From Pseudomonadota bacterium (GTDB lineage Bacteria > Pseudomonadota > Gammaproteobacteria > Acidithiobacillales > Acidithiobacillaceae), in contig JAKAVW010000042.1 in assembly GCA_021827445.1 (NCBI GenBank), forward strand, positions 1 to 13,830: a stretch of DNA of 13,830 nucleotides, written 5' to 3'. Numbering within the stretch: position 1 is the stretch's first letter; each line of letters starts with the position of its first letter. Below the pieces are notes generated by a model, which searched no databases, had not been told where the DNA came from, and saw only the letters and a list, made by a program, of their open reading frames with translations. Positions 1 through 6,460 of this stretch are shown in pieces. The position numbers were made by a program, and so were the translations under genes.

Positions 1-62
1 GCACAAATTAAAACTTAAACCATCTAGCCCTGCGCTCAGCGCGCGACACCACAAAATTCAAA

Positions 63-147
63 TGGTGGAGGGGGGAGGATTCGAACCTCCGAAGGCAGAG
101 CCGTCAGATTTACAGTCTGATCCCTTTAACCGCTCGGGAACCCCTCC
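63..147 (-). tRNA. tRNA-Tyr (anticodon GTA), CCA encoded
   Basis: On the minus strand a full class II tRNA can be folded. The acceptor stem pairs GGAGGGG (147-141) with CCCCTCC (73-67), followed by discriminator A66 and an encoded CCA at 65-63. The anticodon arm is TCAGA-CTGTAAA-TCTGA, with GTA at 113-111. The T arm is GGAGG-TTCGAAT-CCTCC. A long variable arm lies between the anticodon and T arms, as expected for bacterial tRNA-Tyr. No second tRNA is visible between 62 and 1. In many proteobacteria tRNA-Tyr leads a cluster with other tRNAs and tuf, but the window ends too early to tell. Confidence 0.97.
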
Positions 148-162
148 CACGATTAGCGGCGC

Positions 163-191
163 ATTGTGCGGCTCAGGCTTTTCTTTGTCAA
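163..191 (-). promoter_or_regulatory. sigma70-type promoter of tRNA-Tyr
   Basis: Reading the minus strand, TTGACA (191-186, perfect -35) is followed after exactly 17 bases by CACAAT (168-163, 4 of 6 matches to the -10). The expected start lies near 156, about 9 bases before the mature tRNA. The bases after the -10 are GCGCCGC, a GC-rich discriminator typical of stable RNA promoters under stringent control. The regulation is inferred; the elements are seen. Confidence 0.75.
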
Positions 192-287
192 GCGACTTCA
201 GCACCTGTGGGGTCTGGCCATTTCTGACACAGTGGCCAACATTTGGATGACTTATGCACATCTTGCGCTGCTGGCGTCTTGACAAAG
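183..287. repeat. 10-bp inverted repeat holding the two divergent -35 boxes
   Basis: CTTTGTCAAG at 183-192 is the exact reverse complement of CTTGACAAAG at 278-287. Each arm contains a perfect TTGACA pointing outward, one toward tRNA-Tyr and one toward the OmpA-domain gene. The symmetry may reflect no more than two similar promoters, or a shared binding site. Confidence 0.6.
215..238. repeat. paired TGGCCA palindromes between divergent promoters
   Basis: TGGCCA occurs at 215-220 and again at 233-238, separated by 12 bases. Each copy is self-complementary, so the pair is both a direct and an inverted repeat with 18-base spacing. It sits midway between the -35 boxes of the tRNA-Tyr and OmpA-domain promoters. 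An operator is possible, but no regulator family is recognised. Confidence 0.4.
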
Positions 288-307
288 TTGCCCATTTACA
301 ACATCCT
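279..307 (+). promoter_or_regulatory. possible promoter of the OmpA-domain gene
   Basis: A perfect -35 hexamer TTGACA lies at 279-284. At 17 bases spacing the -10 would be CATCCT (302-307), which matches the consensus at only 3 of 6 positions. The -35 is convincing and the -10 is weak. The distance to the start codon at 374 leaves a leader of about 60 bases. Confidence 0.35.
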
Positions 308-373
308 CCACCAGAGTGGTCAAGGTTTTTGCCGGGCAGTTTCGCCAGGGCTTGAGAGAGGAGGGTTTTAATA

Positions 374-1021
374 ATGTTACATATTAAACGTATTACACTG
401 CTGGTTGCCATCAGTTGTGGTCTTTTCGCCAGCGCCGCTTATGCGAACAATGGCTACGTGGGTTATGCAATAGACCACGGCGCCAAACCCCTTGTCACCA
501 GCAGGGGCATCTGTGTACGGGGCGGGCGCCCGGTCACTGATGGTCCTGTACCTGCCCATTGCGCCCCCGCGCCGGTCCCCGTGGCGGTCGCGCCGACACC
601 TCCGCCTCCCGCGCCAATGCCGACCCCCATCGCGCCTGTAGAGCGGACAGTTCTGGTGAGCAAACCGGTTACTATTACCGGAATTAACTTTAAGTTTGAT
701 TCATACAAACTTCTGGATCATGACATCAAGGTACTGGACCAAGTGGCCGATTTTGCAAAAAACCACCCAGATGCCGTACTCGACGTCAATGGCTATTGCA
801 GCAAGGTGGGTAGTTACGCATACAACCTTAAGCTGTCCAAACTGCGTGCCCAAAGTGTAGCGCAGTACCTGACGCAACATGGGGTGACGAGTGATCGTAT
901 GGTATTGAAGGGCCATTCCTACGACAATCCGGTCGCCACCAACGCTACGCCGCAGGGTCGATTCCTGAATCAGCGTGTGGAAATCAATTCCAGCATCAAG
1001 GTTCAGAAGACCGCTCAGTAA
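374..1021 (+). CDS. secreted OmpA-domain envelope protein
   Basis: This 215-residue protein has a signal peptide (basic start, hydrophobic residues 8-20, likely cleavage after AYA at 22-24). A short cysteine-containing segment follows, then a proline/alanine-rich linker at about 64-90 and a C-terminal OmpA-like peptidoglycan-associating domain at about 100-207. Conserved marks are NFKFDS (105-110), LSKLRAQ (154-160), the G-R-F-x-N stretch near 195-199 and RVEI (201-204). There is no beta-barrel, so it probably sits in the periplasm or loosely at the outer membrane and ties it to the cell wall. The motif usually read as GHTD is GYCS (140-143), so the Asp that contacts diaminopimelate is Ser143, while its partner Arg158 is kept. 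The start is well set by AGGAGG at 359-364, nine bases before ATG. A lipobox is not convincing (A-I-S-C at 12-15). The gene stands alone and ends in an intrinsic terminator. Confidence 0.9.
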   Translation: MLHIKRITLLVAISCGLFASAAYANNGYVGYAIDHGAKPLVTSRGICVRGGRPVTDGPVPAHCAPAPVPVAVAPTPPPPAPMPTPIAPVERTVLVSKPVTITGINFKFDSYKLLDHDIKVLDQVADFAKNHPDAVLDVNGYCSKVGSYAYNLKLSKLRAQSVAQYLTQHGVTSDRMVLKGHSYDNPVATNATPQGRFLNQRVEINSSIKVQKTAQ

Positions 1022-1042
1022 TTTCCTCCCAGTGCTACCAAG

Positions 1043-1070
1043 GCGGGTCCACCAAGGCCCGCTTTTTTTT
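1043..1070 (+). terminator. intrinsic terminator after the OmpA-domain gene
   Basis: GCGGG plus CC (1043-1047, 1049-1050) pairs with GG plus CCCGC (1056-1062). T1048 is bulged and the loop is ACCAA. Eight T residues (1063-1070) follow directly. It lies 22 bases past the stop codon and separates this gene from ubiB. Confidence 0.92.
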
Positions 1071-1104
1071 GCCGCAACCATAGCAGTGCGTAGCGTCATT
1101 TCCA

Positions 1105-1113
1105 TGATAGACT
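1105..1113 (+). promoter_or_regulatory. possible extended -10 just upstream of ubiB
   Basis: TGATAGACT at 1105-1113 reads as an extended -10 (TG, one base, then TAGACT with 4 of 6 matches). No good -35 is seen around 1085-1090. Transcription would begin near 1119-1121, which is at or next to the ubiB ATG at 1121. No Shine-Dalgarno sequence lies between the two. Confidence 0.35.
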
Positions 1114-1120
1114 AGGCGCC

Positions 1121-2803
1121 ATGCGACAGTCTTTCCTCCGTTTTGTGCGTACGTTGCACATCACCCGCGTTCTGGTGCGTTACCGCCTGGACGACGTGCT
1201 TTATTTTCTCCCCTTGCTAAAACCCTATCAGGCCATTCTCCGCCTGAGTCCCATGGCTTGGTTCGGGCCGCGTCCGCAGGGCACCTTCGCCGAACGCTTG
1301 CGCGAGGCACTAGAAACGCTGGGACCCACCTTTATCAAACTCGGACAAATGCTTTCAACCCGCCGAGATTTGCTTCCCGACCATATTACTCAGGAACTCG
1401 CGAAACTTCAGGATGCAGTACCCCCCTTCCCGTCAAACATCGCCCGGCAGATTATCGAGGCGGCGCTGGGCAAACCGATTGAAGCGGTCTTCTCTCAATT
1501 TGAAGATCAGCCCGCTGCTGCTGCGTCTATTGCCCAAGTACACTTTGGGCAATTACTGGACGGCCGTGAAGTGGCAATCAAAGTCCGCCGCCCTGGTCTG
1601 CAACGGATTATTGATCAGGACTTAGCGATACTCGCCCTGCTCGCCGATCTCGCGGAGCGCTATTCTCAGGAGGGCCGTCGCCTGAGAATACGTGCGGTTG
1701 TTGCGGAATATGCCAAAACCATTCGCGGTGAACTGGATCTGCTACGCGAGGCGGCCAATGCCAGTCAGTTGCGGCGTAATTTTTCTGCAGAGCCTGATCT
1801 ACTCTATGTGCCAGAAATATATTGGGATTATTGCGCGTCCCCAGTATTGGTGATGGAACGCATTTATGGTATTCCCATCGGTCAGCACGACGCACTGCGT
1901 GATGCTGGCATTGATTTTGACCAACTCTCGCGACGCGCCGCAGAAATCTTTTTTCGCCAGATATTTCGCGATGCGTATTTCCATGCGGATATGCATCCCG
2001 GCAACCTCTTTATTGATCCGAAAAATGGGCGCTTTATCGCCGTTGATTTCGGCATCATGGGAAGCCTGGATGATGCAAGCCAGCATTACCTCGCCGAAAA
2101 TATGATTGCATTTTTTCGACGCGACTACCGGCGCGTAGCAGAAGCGCATGTGGAAGCCGGATGGGTACCACCAGATACCAACGTACAGGATTTTGAAACG
2201 GCCATTCGTGCCATTGCGGAGCCGATGTTTGAAAAGCCCCTGAATGAAATATCCGTCGCCAGCCTCTTACTTCGTCTCTTTCAAACGACGCGCACTTTTC
2301 AAATGCAAACTCAGCCACAACTCCTGCTGCTCCAAAAAACGCTGGTTAATGTCGAGGGCATTGCCCGCGATTTCAACCCGGCACTCAATATGTGGGAAGT
2401 CGCCACACCACTGTTGACGGAATGGCTCAGTCGCCAGCGCGGTCCGCAGGGCTGGTGGTCCGAGCTTAAACAATACTTCCCTCAGTGGGGATTGGTGCTG
2501 CCCGAAATGCCGGTACTCCTGCATAATATCCTGCGCCAAGCCCAACAGGGAGAGCTGCCTTTAGTGATTCGCAACAACGACATCGAGGGCATTCGGCAAG
2601 AACTGCACCATGGTTTGCAAAAGCTTACCTATGGCGTAGGTGGTACATTTATTGTGGTAGGGTTAGGCATTATTGCAGCGCTGGAACATCGGTTGAATAG
2701 CCAGATACTCAATTTACCCGTATGGGCTTGGTTAGTCATCCTACCGACAACACTTTGGGTCGGGTCCCGCTGGGTGGACAGAGTGTTTTTCAGGCGCGGT
2801 TAA
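1121..2803 (+). CDS. ubiB: UbiB, ubiquinone biosynthesis ABC1/ADCK-family protein
   Basis: UbiB is a membrane-attached, kinase-like ATPase needed for ubiquinone synthesis; it is thought to help handle lipid intermediates rather than to catalyse a ring step. The 560-residue length fits the family (about 545 in E. coli). Hallmarks are the KxGQ motif K73-L-G-Q76 followed by MLSTRRDLLP, the alanine-rich loop AAAASIAQVH (132-141) in place of a glycine-rich loop, the conserved lysine K154 in AIKVRRPG, the catalytic-loop stretch HADMHPGN (288-295) and metal-binding DFG (309-311). Two hydrophobic segments at about 507-521 and 532-548 form the C-terminal membrane anchor. ATG 1121 matches the family N-terminus, but no ribosome binding site precedes it. 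ubiE lies far away at the other end of the window. The lapA-like gene follows after 57 bases on the same strand and may share its transcript. Confidence 0.96.
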   Translation: MRQSFLRFVRTLHITRVLVRYRLDDVLYFLPLLKPYQAILRLSPMAWFGPRPQGTFAERLREALETLGPTFIKLGQMLSTRRDLLPDHITQELAKLQDAVPPFPSNIARQIIEAALGKPIEAVFSQFEDQPAAAASIAQVHFGQLLDGREVAIKVRRPGLQRIIDQDLAILALLADLAERYSQEGRRLRIRAVVAEYAKTIRGELDLLREAANASQLRRNFSAEPDLLYVPEIYWDYCASPVLVMERIYGIPIGQHDALRDAGIDFDQLSRRAAEIFFRQIFRDAYFHADMHPGNLFIDPKNGRFIAVDFGIMGSLDDASQHYLAENMIAFFRRDYRRVAEAHVEAGWVPPDTNVQDFETAIRAIAEPMFEKPLNEISVASLLLRLFQTTRTFQMQTQPQLLLLQKTLVNVEGIARDFNPALNMWEVATPLLTEWLSRQRGPQGWWSELKQYFPQWGLVLPEMPVLLHNILRQAQQGELPLVIRNNDIEGIRQELHHGLQKLTYGVGGTFIVVGLGIIAALEHRLNSQILNLPVWAWLVILPTTLWVGSRWVDRVFFRRG

Positions 2804-2860
2804 CGTATGTAAGTTTCCGTTACAACAAGTACATAACCAAGCAAGGGAAAGGAGGGCACA

Positions 2861-3214
2861 ATGTGGATGATCGTTTCTTTTCTGATAGCGGCACTGGCTG
2901 TCATTTTTGCAGCTCAGAATGGGGCTCCCGCCGCTATTCATTTCTTCTCATGGACATTTGCACAATCCCAGGGGGTGGTCCTGCTCAGTGGCTTCGTCGC
3001 CGGTTTTATTGCGAGCATGCTGATTTATCTACCCACACATATCCGTAACAGACTGAAAATTCGTCGTCATGAACGACATGTGACCGACCTTGAAGGGCAG
3101 CTCAACGCAGAACGCGGTAAGCGGGAGTATATCGAGAAGGAACATGCCGCCGCTATGCGTGTCCAGAAAAGCAACGGCATAGCGACCGACGACACCGAAA
3201 AAAGCACTGACTAA
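2861..3214 (+). CDS. LapA-domain (DUF1049) inner membrane protein
   Basis: This 117-residue protein has two membrane segments (about 2-19 and 37-58) joined by a short periplasmic loop. A charged, probably coiled-coil cytoplasmic tail runs from about 60 to 105. The first helix with the AAQNGAP turn (16-22) is typical of the lipopolysaccharide assembly protein A family. In E. coli, LapA works with LapB to control LpxC turnover and LPS output. No lapB-like TPR gene is next to it here. AAAGGAGGG at 2848-2856 precedes the ATG at the right distance. It lies 57 bases after ubiB and its stop is only 15 bases from the stop of the converging Sel1-repeat gene, with no intrinsic terminator between them. 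The family assignment is good; a LapA role in this organism is inferred. Confidence 0.85.
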   Translation: MWMIVSFLIAALAVIFAAQNGAPAAIHFFSWTFAQSQGVVLLSGFVAGFIASMLIYLPTHIRNRLKIRRHERHVTDLEGQLNAERGKREYIEKEHAAAMRVQKSNGIATDDTEKSTD

Positions 3215-3229
3215 ATGATTAGCCGCACA

Positions 3230-3802
3230 TCAAGGCGCGACTACGGTCTTTTTGTCGACAGCAGCCACTGTTTGGTACTCCGGGTGCAGGCGCGCCAAGG
3301 TTGCCAGGTTACTGGTCGCCTGGGTATTTCCGAGTGCTGCTGCCTTGCGCCACCAGAGGCTTGCCTTACCATAGTCCTGCGGAACCCCTTGCCCTAAGAA
3401 ATAGAGATTACCCAAGTTATACTGAGCGGCGGCAATACCCTGCGCTGCTGCCTTCGCCCACCAGTAAGCCGCTTTGGTCTCATCCTTACTGACGCCCTGC
3501 CCGAAATAATACTGCATGCCGAGATTATATTCTGCCTTGGCATAGCCATGGAGGGCAGCCTTATCAAACCACTGTGCCGCCAAACCATAATTCTGCGGCA
3601 CCCCATCGCCCAAGGCACAACGGGTACCTATCGTATTTTCAAGCTTGGCGGTGGTGAGATCGGCGGGCTGAGTGGTAGCCACATCTTCCAGGTCTGCCTT
3701 GGGTGCAGACTGCGCTTCGGCCAAGGAAGTGGAAAGTACCAAAAGTGCTGCGCCACATGCAGCGAGGAGGGAACGTTTACTGAAATTATGATAAGCGCGC
3801 AT
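3230..3802 (-). CDS. secreted Sel1-repeat (TPR-like) protein
   Basis: The 190-residue product starts with a signal peptide (basic N-terminus, hydrophobic 12-27, likely cleavage after AEA at 28-30). It carries three Sel1-like repeats of about 36 residues: roughly 54-88 (degenerate at its start), 89-124 and 125-160, plus half of a fourth. The repeated signature is YNLG, then GQGV with an acidic or asparagine turn, then a WW or WF pair followed by KAA and GxxxA. Such repeats form alpha-helical solenoids that bind other proteins, so a periplasmic scaffold or adaptor is likely; the partner is unknown. ATG 3802 is preceded by GGAG (3811-3808) with 5 bases spacing. The gene appears monocistronic and converges on the LapA-domain gene. 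Confidence 0.88.
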   Translation of the reverse strand: MRAYHNFSKRSLLAACGAALLVLSTSLAEAQSAPKADLEDVATTQPADLTTAKLENTIGTRCALGDGVPQNYGLAAQWFDKAALHGYAKAEYNLGMQYYFGQGVSKDETKAAYWWAKAAAQGIAAAQYNLGNLYFLGQGVPQDYGKASLWWRKAAALGNTQATSNLATLARLHPEYQTVAAVDKKTVVAP

Positions 3803-3823
3803 AGAAACTCCAGGCTGTTTGAC

Positions 3824-3853
3824 AATATCTTGCAGATAACGAGGTTACACCAA
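3824..3853 (-). promoter_or_regulatory. weak candidate promoter of the Sel1-repeat gene
   Basis: On the minus strand TTGGTG (3853-3848) and GATATT (3829-3824) stand 18 bases apart. They match the -35 and -10 consensus at 3 and 4 of 6 positions. The -35 overlaps the loop of a hairpin at 3841-3860. This is a plausible but unremarkable match. Confidence 0.25.
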
Positions 3854-3937
3854 GAACCTCGTGCGTCGCCAGAAGTTTTTCTGGTGCCCGCCAAACCGGA
3901 ATTTAGACGGGCCGCGACGGCTGCGTACAGGCAGCCG
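3841..3937. repeat. cluster of three hairpins between the Sel1 and DUF2934 genes
   Basis: Three perfect stems lie in 97 bases: GAGGTT/AACCTC (3841-3846 with 3855-3860), CCAGAA/TTCTGG (3869-3874 with 3879-3884, loop GTTT) and CGGCTGC/GCAGCCG (3918-3924 with 3931-3937). None is followed by a good T-run on either strand. The last could help stop transcription of the DUF2934 gene. The others would lie at or upstream of the start of the Sel1 transcript, or could belong to an unannotated RNA. Confidence 0.5.
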
Positions 3938-3948
3938 CATCAGACGCT

Positions 3949-4287
3949 TTAAGTGGATAGCTGAGCGTCGATCCAAGCCTCTGCTGCATACCAGTCTGCC
4001 TGGCAGTCGCTTCCCGCAAAGCTGCGGGCCTCAGCGAGATAGTAGGCACGTTCAGCAATCATGTGCTGGCGATCCGCGGCAGAGACTGCAGGGGATTTTG
4101 AACGTCCGGCACTAGACGGCATTTTGACCGGCGCGGCTTCCGCAGCCGATTTACGGGCGCGAGCGGCGCGCGTCTTGGGCACGGCGGCTGCGTCCGGAGC
4201 CGTCGCGCGACGGGCTGGCGCTGCCTTGGGATCCGCTGAAACTTCCGTGGACTTTGTGACTCGTTTTTTAGGTTGCTCTTCCGCCAT
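3949..4287 (-). CDS. small DUF2934 protein with a basic Ala/Pro/Lys-rich N-terminus
   Basis: This 112-residue protein has two parts. Residues 1-70 are low-complexity, rich in Ala, Lys, Arg and Pro, and resemble histone H1-like tails. Residues 72-110 match the DUF2934 pattern: an I-A-x-R-A-Y stretch, an L-x-E-A-R stretch, then D-W and a closing A-E-x-W-I. DUF2934 has no settled function. The basic tail hints at binding nucleic acid or polyphosphate, which is inference only. No signal peptide or membrane segment is seen. The start is supported by AGGAG (4299-4295), seven bases from the ATG. It has its own promoter at 4325-4353 and may also receive read-through from the nusB operon, since no intrinsic terminator is visible after nusB. 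Confidence 0.8.
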   Translation of the reverse strand: MAEEQPKKRVTKSTEVSADPKAAPARRATAPDAAAVPKTRAARARKSAAEAAPVKMPSSAGRSKSPAVSAADRQHMIAERAYYLAEARSFAGSDCQADWYAAEAWIDAQLST

Positions 4288-4324
4288 GGCTACACTCCTG
4301 GGAACATGGAAAGATCACTTTGTG

Positions 4325-4353
4325 GTGATAGCACAAGATGACAGAGTTTTCAA
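4325..4353 (-). promoter_or_regulatory. sigma70-type promoter of the DUF2934 gene
   Basis: On the minus strand TTGAAA (4353-4348, 5 of 6) and TATCAC (4330-4325, 4 of 6) are 17 bases apart. The start would fall near 4318, giving a leader of about 30 bases. ATCAC (4314-4318) and GTGAT (4325-4329) form an inverted repeat with a 6-base gap that covers the -10 and the likely start. It could serve as an operator. Confidence 0.6.
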
Positions 4354-4411
4354 AGCCCAGGATCGGACCATATCCACATCGGCAGAGCGAAAGCAGACTA
4401 GTTGCGATTTG

Positions 4412-4855
4412 TCAGCGACCAGCCTGCAAAGTCTCCGGGGCGCGCCATTTCTGCGCCAGCTTATCCAGAACGGCGTTCACAAAGCGATGGCCCTGCTCAC
4501 CACCAAAGTCTTTACTCAGCTCTATGGCTTCATTGATGATCACCCGGTAGGGCGTTTGTGGATAGTCCCGCAATTCGTAGGCCGCCAAGCGCAGAATCGC
4601 CCGTTCCACTTCGCTGACCTCATCGGCCCAGCGGCGATCCTGAACTTCCTGGGCAATGGCGGGGTCCAGCCCGGGGATTGCGGCACAAACCCCTTGCCAG
4701 AGACTTTTGAAGAAAGCGACATCGGCGCCTTGCAGTCGCTCTGGGTCGGAGGTAAATTGCAACTCGATCTCGGTGCAGTGGCCGGGATTCATCTGCCACT
4801 GATAGAGGGCCTGAACGGCAGCTTGACGCGCCAGACGACGGCGACTGATTTTCAT
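4412..4855 (-). CDS. nusB: NusB, transcription antitermination factor
   Basis: NusB pairs with S10 (NusE) on boxA RNA and helps RNA polymerase read through rRNA operons. The 147-residue length fits the family. The N-terminal RRRLARQAAVQALYQW (5-20) gives the basic RNA-binding helix. The central WADEVSEVERAILRLAAYEL and the C-terminal GGEQGHRFVNAVLDKLA stretch are classic NusB signatures. It is the last gene of the glyA-nrdR-rib operon and starts 10 bases after the ribH stop. No good Shine-Dalgarno precedes ATG 4855, so translation is probably coupled to ribH. A ribH-nusB pair is common in proteobacteria. No intrinsic terminator follows. Confidence 0.96.
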   Translation of the reverse strand: MKISRRRLARQAAVQALYQWQMNPGHCTEIELQFTSDPERLQGADVAFFKSLWQGVCAAIPGLDPAIAQEVQDRRWADEVSEVERAILRLAAYELRDYPQTPYRVIINEAIELSKDFGGEQGHRFVNAVLDKLAQKWRAPETLQAGR

Positions 4856-4865
4856 GGAGTGCTGT

Positions 4866-5330
4866 TCAGATCTGACGCAACAACTGCACCATTTCCAGCG
4901 CAGTCATGGCGGCATCAAAGCCCTTATTGCCCGCCTTGGTACCGGCGCGCTCAATAGCCTGCTCAATGCTATCCGTGGTCAGCACCCCAAAAATCACCGG
5001 AACTCCCGTATCCATGGATACCTGGGCCACACCCTTGGACACTTCGGCCGCAACATAATCAAAATGCGGGGTGCTACCGCGAATCACCGCACCCAAACAA
5101 ATCACTGCATCATAATTACCGCTGCGCGCCAGTTTCTGCGCGACCAGCGGCATTTCATAAGCACCCGGAACATAGACGACGTGGATCTGTTCTTCTTCGG
5201 CACCGTGACGGCGCAACGCGTCGATGGCACCCTGCTCCAACTGCTGGGTGATAAAGCTGTTGAAGCGGCTGACCAACAGGGCAAAACGATGCTCACCAGC
5301 CTGCAAACTGCCTTCGATATGACGAATCAT
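4866..5330 (-). CDS. ribH: 6,7-dimethyl-8-ribityllumazine synthase
   Basis: RibH condenses 3,4-dihydroxy-2-butanone 4-phosphate with 5-amino-6-ribitylaminouracil to make lumazine, the penultimate step to riboflavin, in a cytoplasmic multimer. At 154 residues it is full length. Visible motifs are RFN (22-24), VPGAYEMP (54-61), LGAVIRGSTPHFDYV (79-93) with the catalytic His89, and GVLTTDSIEQAIERAG (115-130) followed by TKAGNKG. The ATG overlaps the stop codon of the upstream ribB-type gene as ATGA (5330-5327), with GAGGA just upstream, so the two are translationally coupled. The DHBP made by the upstream gene is this enzyme's substrate. Confidence 0.97.
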   Translation of the reverse strand: MIRHIEGSLQAGEHRFALLVSRFNSFITQQLEQGAIDALRRHGAEEEQIHVVYVPGAYEMPLVAQKLARSGNYDAVICLGAVIRGSTPHFDYVAAEVSKGVAQVSMDTGVPVIFGVLTTDSIEQAIERAGTKAGNKGFDAAMTALEMVQLLRQI

Positions 5331-6460
5331 GACACATCCTCGGAAACTTCCTGAAAGGGCCGCTGGCCAACGATCTCCAAACCAAAGCCGCCGATACCAC
5401 GGTACTGAAACTGGCTGTCGCTCAGGACCACCGCCTGATGTACCCCCAGATCGGAGAGAATCTGGGCGCCGATACCAAAGGTGCGCAGGACTCGCCCAGC
5501 GTCTCCGGCCTGACCAGGTCCCTTGGGCTTTTCAGGCAGCGCAGCAACTTCCCGCAGGAGTTCTTCGACACTCTCCTGGTGGTGGAGGTAGACCAACACA
5601 CCACGACCTTCCTCAGAGAGGCACCGCAAAGCCACGGTGTTTGGACTGGTTTCACCGGCGAACAGATCATTCAGTATCTTGCCAACCTGTACCCGCACCA
5701 GTACGGGTTCGTCACGCGCTTCCAGGTCGCCAAGGACCAGGGCGAAATGCATTTCGCGGGCGACCCAGTCACGATAGACATGGAGCTGGAAGTCGCCGTA
5801 TGGGGTGTACCACGGACCGCTTGCCTCGCGCTGTACGATACGCTCCCGCTCCAGACGGTAGCGGATAAGGTCGGCAATGGTGCCAATTTTGAGGCCATGC
5901 TCCGCCGCATAGGGAAGCAGGTCGGGCAAACGCGCCATTTCGCCGTCGGTGTTGAGAATTTCACAGATGACGCCAGCGGGTTTGCAGCCCGCCAGTCGGG
6001 CAAGGTCGACGGCCGCTTCCGTATGGCCAGCACGGACCAGGACACCGCCTGCTTCCGCCGTTAACGGAAAGATGTGTCCGGGCATTACAATATCCTCAGG
6101 ACCCGCATCACCAGCGATGGCCGCCTGAATCGTCGCGGCACGGTCGGCAGCGGAAATACCCGTAGTGACGCCTCGGGCGGCTTCGATGGAAACAGTAAAA
6201 GCGGTGCCTAGGCTGGCCGTGTTATGACCCACCATCTGCGGGAGGCGCAATTGCTCGCAACGCTCACGGGTGAGGGGCAGGCACACCAGACCACGTGCCT
6301 GCGATACCATAAAGTTAATCGCGGCGGGCGTCACAAACTCTGCCGCCATAATGAGGTCGCCTTCGTTTTCACGCCCCTCGTCATCCATCAGGATCACCAT
6401 GCGCCCAGCGGCGATGTCGGCGATGATCTCCGCGGTAGGACTGATATTGGCACTGCTCAT
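5327..6460 (-). CDS. ribBX: DHBP synthase fused to a degenerate GTP cyclohydrolase II-like domain (RibBX type)
   Basis: Residues 1-205 are a complete 3,4-dihydroxy-2-butanone 4-phosphate synthase, converting ribulose 5-phosphate to DHBP and formate. The acidic loop DDEGRENEGD (26-35), GHNTASLGTAFTVSI (78-92) and HTEAAVDLARLAG (146-158) hold the expected metal and substrate residues. Residues about 215-370 align with GTP cyclohydrolase II (EEGRGVLVY at 283-291, FGIGAQILSDLGV at 328-340). The zinc cysteines are gone: the usual R-C-D-C-G reads F-A-G-E-T (267-271) and the first Cys motif is replaced near 258-261. The Y-x-R-Q-E-G-R-N-I-G-L and T-N-N-P motifs are also lost. This half should not hydrolyse GTP, matching the RibBX variant known in Proteobacteria, so a separate RibA is needed elsewhere. 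The start overlaps the ribC stop as ATGA. Confidence 0.93.
   Translation of the reverse strand: MSSANISPTAEIIADIAAGRMVILMDDEGRENEGDLIMAAEFVTPAAINFMVSQARGLVCLPLTRERCEQLRLPQMVGHNTASLGTAFTVSIEAARGVTTGISAADRAATIQAAIAGDAGPEDIVMPGHIFPLTAEAGGVLVRAGHTEAAVDLARLAGCKPAGVICEILNTDGEMARLPDLLPYAAEHGLKIGTIADLIRYRLERERIVQREASGPWYTPYGDFQLHVYRDWVAREMHFALVLGDLEARDEPVLVRVQVGKILNDLFAGETSPNTVALRCLSEEGRGVLVYLHHQESVEELLREVAALPEKPKGPGQAGDAGRVLRTFGIGAQILSDLGVHQAVVLSDSQFQYRGIGGFGLEIVGQRPFQEVSEDVS

Noticed and set aside
30..50. Terminator hairpin after tRNA-Tyr
   Set aside because: GCGC-TCA-GCGC at about 34-44 is only four base pairs with a short loop and no T-run follows directly on the minus strand; the tRNA transcript may continue past the window.
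387..418. Lipoprotein signal in the OmpA-domain protein
   Set aside because: The residues before Cys15 are A-I-S rather than a proper lipobox, while a standard signal peptidase I site (AYA, 22-24) is present.
4061..4957. 298-codon open frame on the plus strand
   Set aside because: It runs antisense through DUF2934, nusB and part of ribH, all of which are clearly recognisable on the minus strand. Its product has no family features.
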